DNA of 64,000 bases from Sphingomonadales bacterium UBA2683 (GCA_002354635.1 DELZ01000001.1:421085-485084), one strand, 5' to 3'; shown: positions 35,145 to 45,135, numbered from the stretch's first letter. Numbers and translations are program-made. The notes: generated by a model from the letters alone, not told the origin.

Positions 35145-35304
35145 TTACGTTTCGTAGCAAGAAACCGGCTTGGATTGACAGTTAATTCTGGGCACCGGAT
35201 CGCCCCGAAAGACGTTTGTTCCAAACTGACACGCGGGAGATTCCGGGGTTAACTGGTGGACAGTTCTGGTTAACGTCTGGCTAGGCCGCAGAACCGCAAG
35301 CAGA

Positions 35305-35508
35305 TCAGGCAATGATGTCGGGAATGAGCTGGTTCTCGAGCATGATGATACGATCGCGCAATTGCAATTTTCTTTTCTTGAGTCGCGCTGTCCGGAGCTG
35401 ATCCGGACTGCCTGCTTTGACCAGCGCGGCAATGGCTTCGTCGAGGTCGCGATGTTCAATTTTCAGCAGTTCGAGCCGCGTTTGCAACTCCTCATCGCTC
35501 ATCCCCAT
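35305..35508 (-). CDS. YdcH family (DUF465) protein, minus strand
   Basis: 67 residues, coiled-coil hairpin typical of DUF465: EHRDLDEAIAALV then RLKKRKLQLRDRIIMLE. Function unknown. Lies between rcdA (same strand) and a second DUF465 gene on the other strand. ATG 35508 used; ATG 35502 also fits. Confidence 0.85.
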   Translation of the reverse strand: MGMSDEELQTRLELLKIEHRDLDEAIAALVKAGSPDQLRTARLKKRKLQLRDRIIMLENQLIPDIIA

Positions 35509-35693
35509 TCTGGATCAATCTCCCCCTTGCGCCGGTGCAACAAATTTGCAATCTTAACCCTATTCATGGTTCAAGTCTAAACCAAGACAATTTAACTATG
35601 AAGCCGGAAGCCAAGGCCTGTTGGCCAAATCTATCAGGAAAGGAACTTTGATCCTCTTTCATTTTCAGAAACACCATTTTTGAGGAGACTTTA

Positions 35694-35846
35694 ATGATTC
35701 AGAATCACCTGTCAGCATTGCGCAAAAAGCATGAAGCCCTGGACCGCAAGATCAACGAAGAAGAAACCCGGCCCCTTCCCGACACGATTCGAATCCATAG
35801 TCTGAAGAAAGAGAAGCTCAGATTGAAAGAGGAACTGCTGGATTAG
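35694..35846 (+). CDS. YdcH family (DUF465) protein, 50 residues
   Basis: Short gene with a strong ribosome binding site (TGAGGAGA, 8 bases before ATG). The product begins MIQNHLSALRKKHEALD and has LKKEKLRLKEELL near its end, the same two-helix pattern as DUF465. It is a mini-member of the family encoded divergently from the 67-residue relative at 35305-35508, 185 bp away. Function unknown. Confidence 0.85.
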   Translation: MIQNHLSALRKKHEALDRKINEEETRPLPDTIRIHSLKKEKLRLKEELLD

Positions 35847-35957
35847 CCAGGAGCCTGCGACGGCAACACGACTAGCCTGATAAATATAACATCCATTTTG
35901 GCGCAGACGCATTTATTCTGCATCGCGCTCCCGCGGCCTTTCTGCTAGGCGTAAATC

Positions 35958-38240
35958 ATGCCAACAACAGACCCTTCGAGCACCAAGACTGCCCGCAATA
36001 TCCTGACCGGCCTCAGGACGATCATGGCGTCGCGCGGCAACGCCCAGACCAAATTGAACAGGGTGGTGAATACTATCGCGAAAGCGGTGAACAGCGAGGT
36101 CTGTTCGATATATCTCCGCCGCGAGGGCGTACTGGAACTGTTCGCCACGCGCGGGCTGAATGCCGAAGCGGTCCATGTCACCAAACTGGCCATGGGCGAA
36201 GGGCTTACCGGCTATATCGCCAAGAATGTCGAGACGCTGAATCTCGACGAGGCGGCGAGCCATCCCGATTTCCAGTATCGACCCGAAACCGGCGAAGAAA
36301 AATTTCACAGCTTTGCCGGCGTGCCGATCATCCGCAACCAGCAAGCGATCGGCGTCCTATGCGCCCAGCATGTCGAACCACGACGCTATTCCGAGGTGGA
36401 GATCGAAGCCTTTGAAACGGCTGCTATGGTACTGTCGGAACTGATCTCCAGCGCCGATTTTGTTGATGACAATCTGGCAGAGGAAGCCGCTTCGCTGGAC
36501 AATGGCGCCAATCGTCTGAGCGGGCTGCAACTGGTCAAGGGCAAGGCCAGCGGCCATGCGGTCTTTCACCAGCCACGGGTAAAAATCGAACATACGGTGG
36601 CGGAGGATACCGAGGCCGAACGGCACCGCGTCTATTCGGCTTTCGACAAGATGCGCGACCAGATCGACCAGATGACCAGCCAGGCGGAATTCGGGGTCGG
36701 CGGCGAGCACGAGGAGGTGCTCGAGACATACAAGATGTTTGCCTATGACGAAGGCTGGAGCCGGCGCATCAACGAGGCCATCGACAGCGGCCTGACGGCG
36801 GAAGCGGCCATCGAAAGAGTCCAGCAGCATACCCGCATGCGCATGCGGCAGATCGACGACCCGTTGCTGGCAGAGCGCATGCATGATCTGGAAGATCTGG
36901 CCAACCGTCTGCTACGCATCGTTTCCGGACAGATGGGCACGGCGGCCAAAATGGGGCTGCGGGAGGACACGATCCTGATCGCGCGCAATCTGGGCCCGGC
37001 GGAACTGCTGGAATATGACCGGCGCCGGCTGAAAGGCGTTGTGCTCGAAGAAGGCTCGCTGACCGCCCATGTGACGATCATTGCCCGGGCGATGGGTATC
37101 CCCATCCTCGGTCAGGTCAAGAACATCCGTCAGGTCGTACGGGAAGACGATCACCTGCTGCTCAATGTGGACGAGAATGTCGTTTTTGTCCGCCCCGGCC
37201 CCCCGGTGGTCGAGGCCTTTGAAGCGCAGCTGGAGCTAAGCCAGAAAAAGCGCGCCGCCTATTCCGAACTGCGCGACAAGGAAGCGATCACCAGGGACGG
37301 CGTGCGGATCACGGTCAATATCAATGCCGGCCTGCGGGACGATCTGGCCATGCTCAGCCTGACCGGTGCCGACGGCATCGGACTGTTCCGGACCGAATTG
37401 CAGTTTCTGGTCGCCGCGAACATGCCGGGACGGGCGGGCCAGACCCGTTTCTATCGGGATGTACTGGATGCGGCCGGCGACAAGCCGGTCATATTCCGCA
37501 CCATCGACATCGGCGGGGACAAGCCCCTGCCCTATTTTCAGACGAGCGACGCCCGAGAGGACAATCCGGCGATGGGCTGGCGCGCGATCCGTATCGGCCT
37601 TGAACGGGATGCCCTGATGAAGGTTCAGGCCCGGGCGCTGATAGAGGCAGCAGCCGGCCGCAAGCTGAACGTGATGTTTCCGATGGTCGCCGAGCCCTGG
37701 GAATTTGACCAGGCCAAGGCGGTATTCGAAAACCAGCGCGCCTATCTGCTCGGCCAGAAAAAGCGACTGCCTTCGCAAATCCGCTATGGTGCCATGCTCG
37801 AGGTCCCGGCGCTGGCGGAATGCCTTGACCTGATGGCGGGCCGGCTCGACTTTCTCTCCATCGGTACCAATGATCTCACCCAGTTTCTGTTTGCCGCAGA
37901 CCGCAGCAACCCCAAGCTGGCCGAGCGGTTCGACTGGATGAGTCCGGCCATTCTCAGGTTCCTCAACCGCGCATCAAACAATGCTGCGCTGTTCGAGATT
38001 CCTCTCGGCGTTTGCGGGGAGATGGGCGGCCGCCCGCTGGATGCTCTCGCGCTATTGGGACTGGGCATCCGCAGCCTTTCGATCACACCGGCTTCGGTTG
38101 GCCCGATCAAGGCCATGGTCCGGTCACTGGATCTCGCTCAGGCCAAGCTCGAGATCGAGGCGATCTTGAAGGAAGCACCCGAGGAGCCAAGAGTGCGGCT
38201 GGAAAAATGGGCAAATCAGCACGATGTCGATCTGGGTTGA
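35958..38240 (+). CDS. ptsP: PTS-Ntr enzyme I (PtsP)
   Basis: 760-residue phosphoenolpyruvate-protein phosphotransferase that starts the nitrogen-related PTS (to NPr/EIIA-Ntr), a regulatory rather than sugar-uptake chain. N-terminal GAF domain (about 15-160: YLRREGVLELFATRG, IIRNQQAIGVLCAQH) as glutamine sensor in known homologues, then PEP-utiliser N-domain, phosphohistidine loop GSLTAHVTIIARAMGIP, and the PEP-binding barrel (GIGLFRTELQFL, AMGWRAIRI) with active Cys in GVCGEMGG. Cytoplasmic; ptsN/ptsO are not in the window. Confidence 0.96.
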   Translation: MPTTDPSSTKTARNILTGLRTIMASRGNAQTKLNRVVNTIAKAVNSEVCSIYLRREGVLELFATRGLNAEAVHVTKLAMGEGLTGYIAKNVETLNLDEAASHPDFQYRPETGEEKFHSFAGVPIIRNQQAIGVLCAQHVEPRRYSEVEIEAFETAAMVLSELISSADFVDDNLAEEAASLDNGANRLSGLQLVKGKASGHAVFHQPRVKIEHTVAEDTEAERHRVYSAFDKMRDQIDQMTSQAEFGVGGEHEEVLETYKMFAYDEGWSRRINEAIDSGLTAEAAIERVQQHTRMRMRQIDDPLLAERMHDLEDLANRLLRIVSGQMGTAAKMGLREDTILIARNLGPAELLEYDRRRLKGVVLEEGSLTAHVTIIARAMGIPILGQVKNIRQVVREDDHLLLNVDENVVFVRPGPPVVEAFEAQLELSQKKRAAYSELRDKEAITRDGVRITVNINAGLRDDLAMLSLTGADGIGLFRTELQFLVAANMPGRAGQTRFYRDVLDAAGDKPVIFRTIDIGGDKPLPYFQTSDAREDNPAMGWRAIRIGLERDALMKVQARALIEAAAGRKLNVMFPMVAEPWEFDQAKAVFENQRAYLLGQKKRLPSQIRYGAMLEVPALAECLDLMAGRLDFLSIGTNDLTQFLFAADRSNPKLAERFDWMSPAILRFLNRASNNAALFEIPLGVCGEMGGRPLDALALLGLGIRSLSITPASVGPIKAMVRSLDLAQAKLEIEAILKEAPEEPRVRLEKWANQHDVDLG

Positions 38241-38413
38241 TCAATTTCCATCGGATCGGCCGGCAATTTTTCCGCAGATGCACCGAATTCGATGAAATGC
38301 AGCAATTTCGCCATGATAGCCATTGACTTTTGCTGCCCAAACTGGCTTTTTTCAGGGGAATATCCGGGGAGTGCGAAAAGGGTCGCAAATTGATCCGGCC
38401 AAGGGAGTTTCGA

Positions 38414-39250
38414 GTGGCCGAAGATAGTAATGACGACGAAAATGTTGAACTGAATCTGCATAACACAGGTCAATTGTTGCGCCGTGCGCGTGAGCAGAAA
38501 GGCCTGTCGCTGGAAGATATTGCCAAAAAAACCAGAATCCCGCACCGCCATCTGGCGTCGATCGAAAGCGGTGATTTTGAAGCCCTTCCCGGACGGACCT
38601 ACGCCATCGGCTTTGCCAAATCCTACGCGAGAACCGTCGGTCTGAGCGACGCATCGATCGGCAGCCAGTTGCGCGCCGAAATGGATGAACAGGGTCATAC
38701 CGCATATCCGGCCGAATCCAGCGGATATGCTCCGGCCAACCCTTCGAGTATTCCGCCACTCTATCTGGCATGGACCGCCGGCGGCATCGGGATATTGGTG
38801 CTGGTCGGCTATCTGGTTTGGCGCACCCTGATCCTCAATCCGGATGATATAGCGCCGCTGGCAGAAACCGAAAATGCCGCTCCGGCTGAATCGGTTCAGA
38901 CGGATTCTGTTCCGCAGAATGTCCAGGAAAGTGCGACGACCGCTTCAATTGAAGGCACCGTCGTTCTGACAGCAACCGAACCGGTATGGATGCAAATCTA
39001 TGATGCCGAGGGCAAGCGCCTGTTCGAAAATGAAATGGCCGCCGGCGACACGTTCACGGTTCCGGCAGACGCCGACAATCCGCAGATTCTTACAGGGCGC
39101 CCCGATGCTCTGACTGTTACCATAGACGGCCAGGTCGTCCCGCAACTGGGTACCGGGGAACGGACAATCAAGGACGTCGGGGTCAGCGCAAAAGCTTTGC
39201 TTGCCCGGGACAACATACGCAATCCGGCAGCTGACCTGTCGCCCGAATGA
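38414..39250 (+). CDS. RodZ-like HTH-TM-DUF4115 protein
   Basis: 278 residues from GTG 38414, which has AAGGGAG at ideal distance (an upstream in-frame Met at 38330 lacks one). Cytoplasmic Xre-type HTH (TGQLLRRAREQKGLSLEDIA, split by KKTRIPHRHLASIE), membrane helix (about 117-138, AGGIGILVLVGYLVW) and a periplasmic DUF4115 beta domain (PVWMQIYDAEGKRLFE). This is the RodZ architecture that couples MreB to the elongasome; here ahead of cpoB-tilS-ftsH. Confidence 0.88.
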   Translation: MAEDSNDDENVELNLHNTGQLLRRAREQKGLSLEDIAKKTRIPHRHLASIESGDFEALPGRTYAIGFAKSYARTVGLSDASIGSQLRAEMDEQGHTAYPAESSGYAPANPSSIPPLYLAWTAGGIGILVLVGYLVWRTLILNPDDIAPLAETENAAPAESVQTDSVPQNVQESATTASIEGTVVLTATEPVWMQIYDAEGKRLFENEMAAGDTFTVPADADNPQILTGRPDALTVTIDGQVVPQLGTGERTIKDVGVSAKALLARDNIRNPAADLSPE

Positions 39251-39371
39251 ACAATGCATCGACCGGCAGGCGAAGCGGCGGACGGGTGCAGCGGGCCAGT
39301 TCGCCAGCATAATTTTCTTTACCTTTCAGACTAGTATATGGTTAATGCAAGAGAATTCAGCGGAGGCCTCG

Positions 39372-40226
39372 ATGACGAAATTTGGTATCACAATCCTGCT
39401 CGCCGGCTTGCTTGTCAGCGCGCCCGCATCGGCTCAGAACGCGAATGTAGACGTGCGTGTAGACAGGCTGGAGCAGGAAATGCGCGCTGTTCAGCGCAAG
39501 GTTTTTCCCGGCGGTTCATCCCGCTATTTCGAACCGGAAATTACGGCAGAGCGTGATCCGGCATCGCCCGCGACGTCGATCACGACATCAGCGGTCAGTG
39601 ACCTGATCGCACGGGTCGACGCGCTGGAAGCCAGCTTGGCCAATCTCACCGGCCAGGTCGAGGAAAACGGGTTCCGGCTGAAAAAAATCGAGGACAAGTT
39701 GGCCGCCGCAGAAGCAGTTCCGGCCAGCCCCACGGCACTGCTCCCCACCCCCAAACCTTCTGCACAGGCAGCGGATGCTGCGCCAGATCCCCAGCGCGTC
39801 GCCGCCGTCGCAGCCATCATCATGCCCGATTCCGGCGATGCGGCGGAAGACGCCTATATTTACGGCTATCGCCTGTGGGACGCCAAATTCTATCCCGAAG
39901 CGCAGATGCAGCTGAAAAAGATGGTCGAGGAACATCCCGGCCATCGACGCGCCAGTTTTGCCCAGAATTTGCTCGGTCGCGCCTATCTCGATGACGACAA
40001 GCCGGCACTGGCGTCGGTAGCCCTGTACGAGAATTACCAGAAAAGGCCGCGGGGCGAACGCGCGCCGGACAGCCTCTATTATCTCAGCACGGCGCTGGTC
40101 CAACTGGGCAAGAAAGACGATGCTTGCCGGGTTCTGGCGGAAATGCAGGATGTGTATCCCGAGGTTGCCGGCGGCCGGCTCGCGGATAGCGTGGCATCAG
40201 GCAAGGCCGCCGCCAACTGCAAGTAG
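39372..40226 (+). CDS. cpoB: Cell-division coordinator CpoB (YbgF), periplasmic TPR protein
   Basis: 284 residues from ATG 39372, preceded by GGAGG. Signal peptide (cleavage near ASA-Q), N-terminal coiled coil (VRVDRLEQEMRAVQRKVF and SDLIARVDALEASLANL) that trimerises in relatives, a Pro/Ala linker, then TPR_6-type repeats (AYIYGYRLWDAKFYPEAQ, RRASFAQNLLGRAYL, APDSLYYLSTALVQL). Known to tie PBP1b activity to Tol-Pal. In this window tol-pal genes are not adjacent. Its stop is 3 bp before tilS. Confidence 0.9.
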   Translation: MTKFGITILLAGLLVSAPASAQNANVDVRVDRLEQEMRAVQRKVFPGGSSRYFEPEITAERDPASPATSITTSAVSDLIARVDALEASLANLTGQVEENGFRLKKIEDKLAAAEAVPASPTALLPTPKPSAQAADAAPDPQRVAAVAAIIMPDSGDAAEDAYIYGYRLWDAKFYPEAQMQLKKMVEEHPGHRRASFAQNLLGRAYLDDDKPALASVALYENYQKRPRGERAPDSLYYLSTALVQLGKKDDACRVLAEMQDVYPEVAGGRLADSVASGKAAANCK

Positions 40227-40229
40227 ATC

Positions 40230-41183
40230 ATGGATGACGATGTCGCCTCGCTTCACACACGGTTCGAGGAGGCGCTTGATCGACTGATTCCCGATTTTCG
40301 ATCCAATGACCAGAAACTGGGCCTCGCGGTTTCCGGCGGCCCAGACAGCCTCGCGCTGCTGCTGCTTGCCTTTGCGGCCTGCCCGGACCACATTGCTGCG
40401 GCGACGGTTGATCACGGCTTGCGGCCGGCCGCGCGCGCGGAAGCGGAGTTTGTTGCATCCCTGTGCCGGGAACGCGGTATCCCGCACAAAATCCTGCGGC
40501 CGGTGGTTCCGATCCGCGGCAGCATCCAGAGCGCGGCACGACGGGCTCGCTACGGATTGCTGCACGACTGGATGAGGGAAAACCGGATCCAGTGGCTCGC
40601 CACCGCCCATCACGCCGATGACCAGCTGGAAACGATGATCATGCGGATTTTGCGCGGCAGCGGTATCGACGGGATGTCCGGCATCCGGGAAAAACGGACC
40701 AATATCATTCGGCCGCTGCTGCATTTTCAAAAAGCCGAGCTGGAATCCTATGTCGCTGGCCAGGGCATCGAGGCGGTCAACGATCCGTCCAATCACGACC
40801 AGGGCTACGACCGTGTGCGGGTCCGCAACGCGCTCCACGATCTGGAAGGATTTGACACCAGGCTAGCGAGCCAGAGCGCCAGCGCTTTGGGCGCGGCGCG
40901 CGAGGCGATCGAATGGATCGTGGAACGGCTGGCCGCCGACCATATCGCCACCAGTGAGCCAGGCTGCACGCTCTCCCGGACGGAGTTTCCGCCCGAAATC
41001 CGGCGGCGGCTGTTGCTCAAATGCCTGCATATTTGTGACCCTGCCCTGTCGCCGCGCGGCAGCCAGATCGATCAGACGATTCTGGCCCTGGAAAAGGGCG
41101 AAACCGTCACACTGGGGGACATATTGTGCCGGGGCGGCAATAGCTGGCGCTTCCAGCCCGCTCCAAAGCGGCGGAACAGCTGA
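40230..41183 (+). CDS. tilS: tRNA(Ile)-lysidine synthase
   Basis: 317-residue enzyme converting C34 of tRNA-Ile(CAU) to lysidine with ATP, needed to read AUA codons. PP-loop SGGPDSLAL at about residue 34, DHGLRPAARAEA, and HHADDQLETMIMRILRGSG identify it. Shorter than E. coli TilS (432); the C-terminal region is reduced, as in many alphaproteobacteria. Sits between cpoB and ftsH, a conserved order. Confidence 0.95.
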   Translation: MDDDVASLHTRFEEALDRLIPDFRSNDQKLGLAVSGGPDSLALLLLAFAACPDHIAAATVDHGLRPAARAEAEFVASLCRERGIPHKILRPVVPIRGSIQSAARRARYGLLHDWMRENRIQWLATAHHADDQLETMIMRILRGSGIDGMSGIREKRTNIIRPLLHFQKAELESYVAGQGIEAVNDPSNHDQGYDRVRVRNALHDLEGFDTRLASQSASALGAAREAIEWIVERLAADHIATSEPGCTLSRTEFPPEIRRRLLLKCLHICDPALSPRGSQIDQTILALEKGETVTLGDILCRGGNSWRFQPAPKRRNS

Positions 41184-41350
41184 ATTTTTGGTCGAACAAT
41201 GGTTTGATCCCGGTCCAATGACTGTGATCGGTAAAAACATTGGTCCGTATATTGTCATCCGCCGCAAAAGGCCTATCTTTAGAGGACTGATAAAATCGCG
41301 GCGGGATGCCTATCATCCGCGGCGACCATGATGACAGGACAAGATGCGTA

Positions 41351-43303
41351 ATGAATGACGAACAGGATCCCAAAGAAAATCCTTGGATGAAGAGCATGTT
41401 CATCTGGGCCGGCGTCATCGTCGCGCTTTTGCTTACCGTTTCGATGTTTGGCGCTGGCGCTGCCTCAGAAGCCGGTACCGGCATTAGCTATTCCTCCTTC
41501 CGCAACAAGGTCGAAGAAGGCAGCGTGAAGAGCGTGGCCATCGCGCCCGACAAGATCACCGGCGAACTCACCAACGGCGACATGTTCACCACCACCCCGG
41601 TTGGCAGCGATCCGTCGCTGGTGACGCTGCTGGACGAAAAGGGCGTCGAATATAGCGGCAAGGCACAGGAACAGGCCAGCATCTGGCAGATCATTCTCGT
41701 GCAGTCCCTGCCCTTCCTGCTGATCCTCGGTATCGCCTTCTTCGTGCTGCGCCAGATGCAAAAGGGCAGCGGTTCCGGAGCAATGGGCTTTGGCAAGTCA
41801 AAGGCCAAGCTGCTGACCGAAAAGCAGGGCAAGGTTACGTTCCAGGACGTGGCGGGTATCGACGAAGCCCGCGAAGAGCTGGAAGAGATTGTCGAATTTC
41901 TGAAAAATCCGGGCCGCTTTGCCAAGCTGGGCGGCCAGATTCCGAAAGGCGCGCTGCTGGTCGGTTCGCCGGGTACAGGTAAAACTTTGCTGGCCCGCGC
42001 CATTGCAGGCGAAGCCGGCGTTCCCTTTTTCTCCATTTCCGGTTCGGATTTTGTCGAGATGTTCGTCGGCGTCGGCGCCAGCCGCGTCCGCGACATGTTC
42101 GAGCAGGCCAAGAAAAACGCACCGTGCATCGTCTTCATCGACGAAATCGACGCCGTCGGTCGCCATCGTGGTGCCGGACTCGGCAACGGCAATGACGAGC
42201 GCGAGCAGACGCTGAACCAGCTGCTCGTCGAAATGGACGGCTTTGAAGCCAATGAAGGCATCATCATTATCGCCGCAACCAACCGTCCCGACGTGCTCGA
42301 CCCCGCGCTGCTACGTCCCGGCCGGTTTGACCGGCAGGTCGTGGTGCCGCGCCCCGACATCGAAGGCCGGGAAAAAATCCTGGCGGTGCATATGAAAAAG
42401 GTGCCGCTGGCTCCCGACGTCGATGCCCGCACGATCGCGCGCGGCACGCCCGGTTTCTCCGGTGCGGATCTCGCCAACCTTGTCAACGAGGCAGCCCTGA
42501 TGGCGGCCCGCCGCGGCAAGCGCATGGTCGCGATGAGCGAATTCGAGGATGCCAAGGACAAGGTCATGATGGGCACCGAACGCAAGTCGATGGTGATGAC
42601 CGACGACGAGAAGAAGATGACCGCCTATCACGAAGCGGGCCATGCGATTGTGTCGGTTCACGAAGATGCATCCGATCCGATCCACAAGGCGACGATCATC
42701 CCCCGCGGGCGCGCGCTTGGCATGGTCATGCGCCTGCCCGAGCGGGACAATTACAGCTACCACCGCGACAAGATGCATGCCAATCTGGCGGTATCCATGG
42801 GCGGCCGCGTCGCCGAGGAAATCATCTTCGGCCATGACAAGGTTTCTTCGGGTGCCTCCAGCGATATCCAATATGCCACCAAGCTGGCGCGCGACATGGT
42901 CACCCAGTGGGGCATGTCCGAGGAGATGGGACCGCTGCAATATGAAGAGGAGCAAGGTGAAACCTTCCTCGGCTACTCGCAGTCCCAGCGTGTCCATATG
43001 TCCGACGAGACCGCGAAGAAAATCGATCTGGAAATCCGCAAGCTGATCGACGACAGCTACGCACGGGCGAAGCATATTTTGACCAAGCATGATGACCAGT
43101 TGCACGCACTCGCCAATGCCCTGCTCGAATATGAAACCCTGTCGGGCGACGAAATTGACGAACTGGTCAAGAACGGAAAGTTCCACCGGCCGGGTGGCGA
43201 TGTCATCAAGCCGGCCGCGGTACCGACAATCGGCACGACCATCCCGAAAGCCGGGCGGAAAAAGAAAGGACCGTTTACCGATCCCAAACCGCAGGGCGCC
43301 TGA
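41351..43303 (+). CDS. ftsH: ATP-dependent zinc metalloprotease FtsH
   Basis: 650-residue hexameric inner-membrane protease for misfolded membrane and short-lived proteins. Two membrane helices (about 14-35 and 110-133) frame a small periplasmic domain; then the AAA+ module (Walker A GSPGTGKT near 204, Walker B IVFIDEIDAVG, second region of homology NRPDVLDPALLRPGRFDRQ) and the M41 domain with HEAGH at 427 and third zinc ligand in the DIQYAT/LARDMV region. Start at ATG 41351 (MNDEQD). Terminated by a bidirectional hairpin. Confidence 0.97.
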   Translation: MNDEQDPKENPWMKSMFIWAGVIVALLLTVSMFGAGAASEAGTGISYSSFRNKVEEGSVKSVAIAPDKITGELTNGDMFTTTPVGSDPSLVTLLDEKGVEYSGKAQEQASIWQIILVQSLPFLLILGIAFFVLRQMQKGSGSGAMGFGKSKAKLLTEKQGKVTFQDVAGIDEAREELEEIVEFLKNPGRFAKLGGQIPKGALLVGSPGTGKTLLARAIAGEAGVPFFSISGSDFVEMFVGVGASRVRDMFEQAKKNAPCIVFIDEIDAVGRHRGAGLGNGNDEREQTLNQLLVEMDGFEANEGIIIIAATNRPDVLDPALLRPGRFDRQVVVPRPDIEGREKILAVHMKKVPLAPDVDARTIARGTPGFSGADLANLVNEAALMAARRGKRMVAMSEFEDAKDKVMMGTERKSMVMTDDEKKMTAYHEAGHAIVSVHEDASDPIHKATIIPRGRALGMVMRLPERDNYSYHRDKMHANLAVSMGGRVAEEIIFGHDKVSSGASSDIQYATKLARDMVTQWGMSEEMGPLQYEEEQGETFLGYSQSQRVHMSDETAKKIDLEIRKLIDDSYARAKHILTKHDDQLHALANALLEYETLSGDEIDELVKNGKFHRPGGDVIKPAAVPTIGTTIPKAGRKKKGPFTDPKPQGA

Positions 43304-43337
43304 TCCGTCCGTCACTGACGCAAACGAATTCAAGGCA

Positions 43338-43381
43338 AAAGAAAAGGCCGCTCGGGAATATTCCCGGCGGCCTTTTCTTTT
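43338..43381. terminator. Bidirectional intrinsic terminator between ftsH and rpoZ
   Basis: AAAAGGCCGC ... GCGGCCTTTT-type stem extended by CGGGAATATTCCCGG, with A-run left and T-run right, 35 bp from each of two convergent stop codons. Confidence 0.85.
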
Positions 43382-43415
43382 GTCTCCAGCAATTCTGCCG
43401 CGCTATGCGTGCAGT

Positions 43416-43763
43416 TTAGCGGCGGCCGTAATCTCCGGCGACTCCGGCACTGCGTGGCGGTGCGGCAGCCGTAAGACGGAGCGCTTCTGCCGACTGGCTG
43501 ATCGAACCGATTTCGTCCGGCGTATCGTCGTCGTCGATCAGAACCTTCTGCAGTGACTGGACCAGGCTTTCTTCCAGATCCTTCGGCTTGATCGTTTCCT
43601 CTGCGATTTCGCGCAGCGCAACAACCGGATTTTTATCGCGATCGCGATCGACGGTCAGCTCTGCGCCGCCCGAAATCTCGCGTGCGCGTTGCGCAGCGAA
43701 CAACACCAGATCAAACCGGTTTGTAACTTTATCAACGCAATCTTCAACCGTAACGCGAGCCAT
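43416..43763 (-). CDS. rpoZ: RNA polymerase omega subunit
   Basis: 115 residues from ATG 43763 (GGAG upstream). MARVTVEDCVDKVTNRFDL and VLFAAQRAREIS, VALREIAEETI are diagnostic. Small subunit that assists beta' folding and binds (p)ppGpp. Extended Ala/Pro C-terminus is usual in alphaproteobacteria. No spoT/relA downstream in this window; convergent with ftsH. Confidence 0.96.
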   Translation of the reverse strand: MARVTVEDCVDKVTNRFDLVLFAAQRAREISGGAELTVDRDRDKNPVVALREIAEETIKPKDLEESLVQSLQKVLIDDDDTPDEIGSISQSAEALRLTAAAPPRSAGVAGDYGRR

Positions 43764-43923
43764 AAGGCGCTCCTGATTCTGCAAACTTTTGGAAAGAGGC
43801 TGTCATTTAGGGAGATCGGCGGAATTTGTCAACAAATCCGGACGCGCTCCGGCATGCGCCGGCAAACCCGTTGGCAATCTAATGGTTTGTCGCTGCGCCG
43901 ATGTTATTCTATGTCCGGACAGG

Positions 43924-45135
43924 ATGGAAAACACCAAAGTGAAAGCGCAACGGTCACAACCCGATGCACCGCAATGGTTTGAAGTCGGCAGCAACCGGCT
44001 GCGGCTTTTTCACCAACCGGCAGAGCGCCTTGCCGCACTGGTAGAGACGCTTGATGCGGCGGAACAAAGCCTCAAACTGTTCTTCTACATGTTCGAGGAT
44101 GATCGCCTGGGCCGGATGGTCCTCGGCAAACTGATTGCCGCCTGTGAACGGGGCGTGGCGGTCGAAATGATGGTCGACAGTTTCGGGTCCAACGGGACAC
44201 CCCGGAAATTTTTTGATCCGTTCATAGGGGCAGGCGGCAAATTCCGGATATTCAGCCCCCGCTTTTCAACCAGCTATTTTGTCCGGAATCACCAGAAAAT
44301 GGTCATCGCCGATGACCGCCGTGCCCTGCTCGGGGGATTCAATATTGCCAATGAATATTTCAACATGCAGGAACCGGACGATGACGGGAATCCGGTCGAC
44401 ACCAGCTGGGAAGATCTCGGCCTGGCGATCGACGGACCGGAGGTGGCCAATCTTGCCAGCTACTATCGCGTTCTTTCCGACTGGGTGTACCAGCAAAATG
44501 GCAACATGCGTTCCCTGCGGAAGATGGTCCGGCAATGGGATGCCGGACAAGGGCGGTTCCGATGGCTTCTGGGAGGCCCTAGCAACCGCCTGAGCCGCTG
44601 GGCCGGTGCGATCAAGAAGGATCTTGAAAACGGCCGCAGGCTGGACCTGGTCACCGCCTATTTTTCGCCCGGTCAAGGGCTGCTGCGGCGGATTGGCGGC
44701 CTGTCCAAACGCGGCGGCCAAAGCCGGCTCATCTTGCCCGGCAAAACCGACAATGCGGCGACCATCGGGGCCAGCAGACTGCTCTATGGCTATCTGCTCA
44801 AGCGACGCGCGCGGATTTACGAATTTCAGCCGCGACTTCTCCATACAAAATTGGTGATCGTCGACGATGCCGTCTATATCGGATCCGCGAATTTCGACTT
44901 GCGCAGCCTGTTTATCAATGTCGAAATGATGCTGCGCATCGAAGATGCCGGCTTTGCCGATCATGCCCGCGCCGTGATCGATATCTTGCAGAAAGAAGCG
45001 GAAACGATCACGCCGGAGCTGCACGGATCGCGCCGGTCACTTCTCAACCGCCTGCGCTGGACCATATCCTATTTTCTCGTCAATACGCTCGACTATCGGA
45101 TCACGCGCCGGTTCAATTTCGGTTCCGGGAAATAG
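43924..45135 (+). CDS. Phospholipase D family protein (cardiolipin-synthase-like)
   Basis: 403 residues with two HKD active-site motifs: HQKMVIADD (about 122) and HTKLVIVDDAVYIGSANFDLRS (in two parts, about 302). Such proteins transfer phosphatidyl groups in cardiolipin formation or hydrolyse phospholipids. No N-terminal membrane helices, unlike ClsA, so it is closer to the ClsB/YbhO branch. Start ATG 43924; a GTG five codons later is possible. Confidence 0.88.
   Translation: MENTKVKAQRSQPDAPQWFEVGSNRLRLFHQPAERLAALVETLDAAEQSLKLFFYMFEDDRLGRMVLGKLIAACERGVAVEMMVDSFGSNGTPRKFFDPFIGAGGKFRIFSPRFSTSYFVRNHQKMVIADDRRALLGGFNIANEYFNMQEPDDDGNPVDTSWEDLGLAIDGPEVANLASYYRVLSDWVYQQNGNMRSLRKMVRQWDAGQGRFRWLLGGPSNRLSRWAGAIKKDLENGRRLDLVTAYFSPGQGLLRRIGGLSKRGGQSRLILPGKTDNAATIGASRLLYGYLLKRRARIYEFQPRLLHTKLVIVDDAVYIGSANFDLRSLFINVEMMLRIEDAGFADHARAVIDILQKEAETITPELHGSRRSLLNRLRWTISYFLVNTLDYRITRRFNFGSGK

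Noticed and set aside
43338..43381. Long palindrome as replication or dif-like site
   Set aside because: A/T runs and position between convergent stops fit a bidirectional terminator better.
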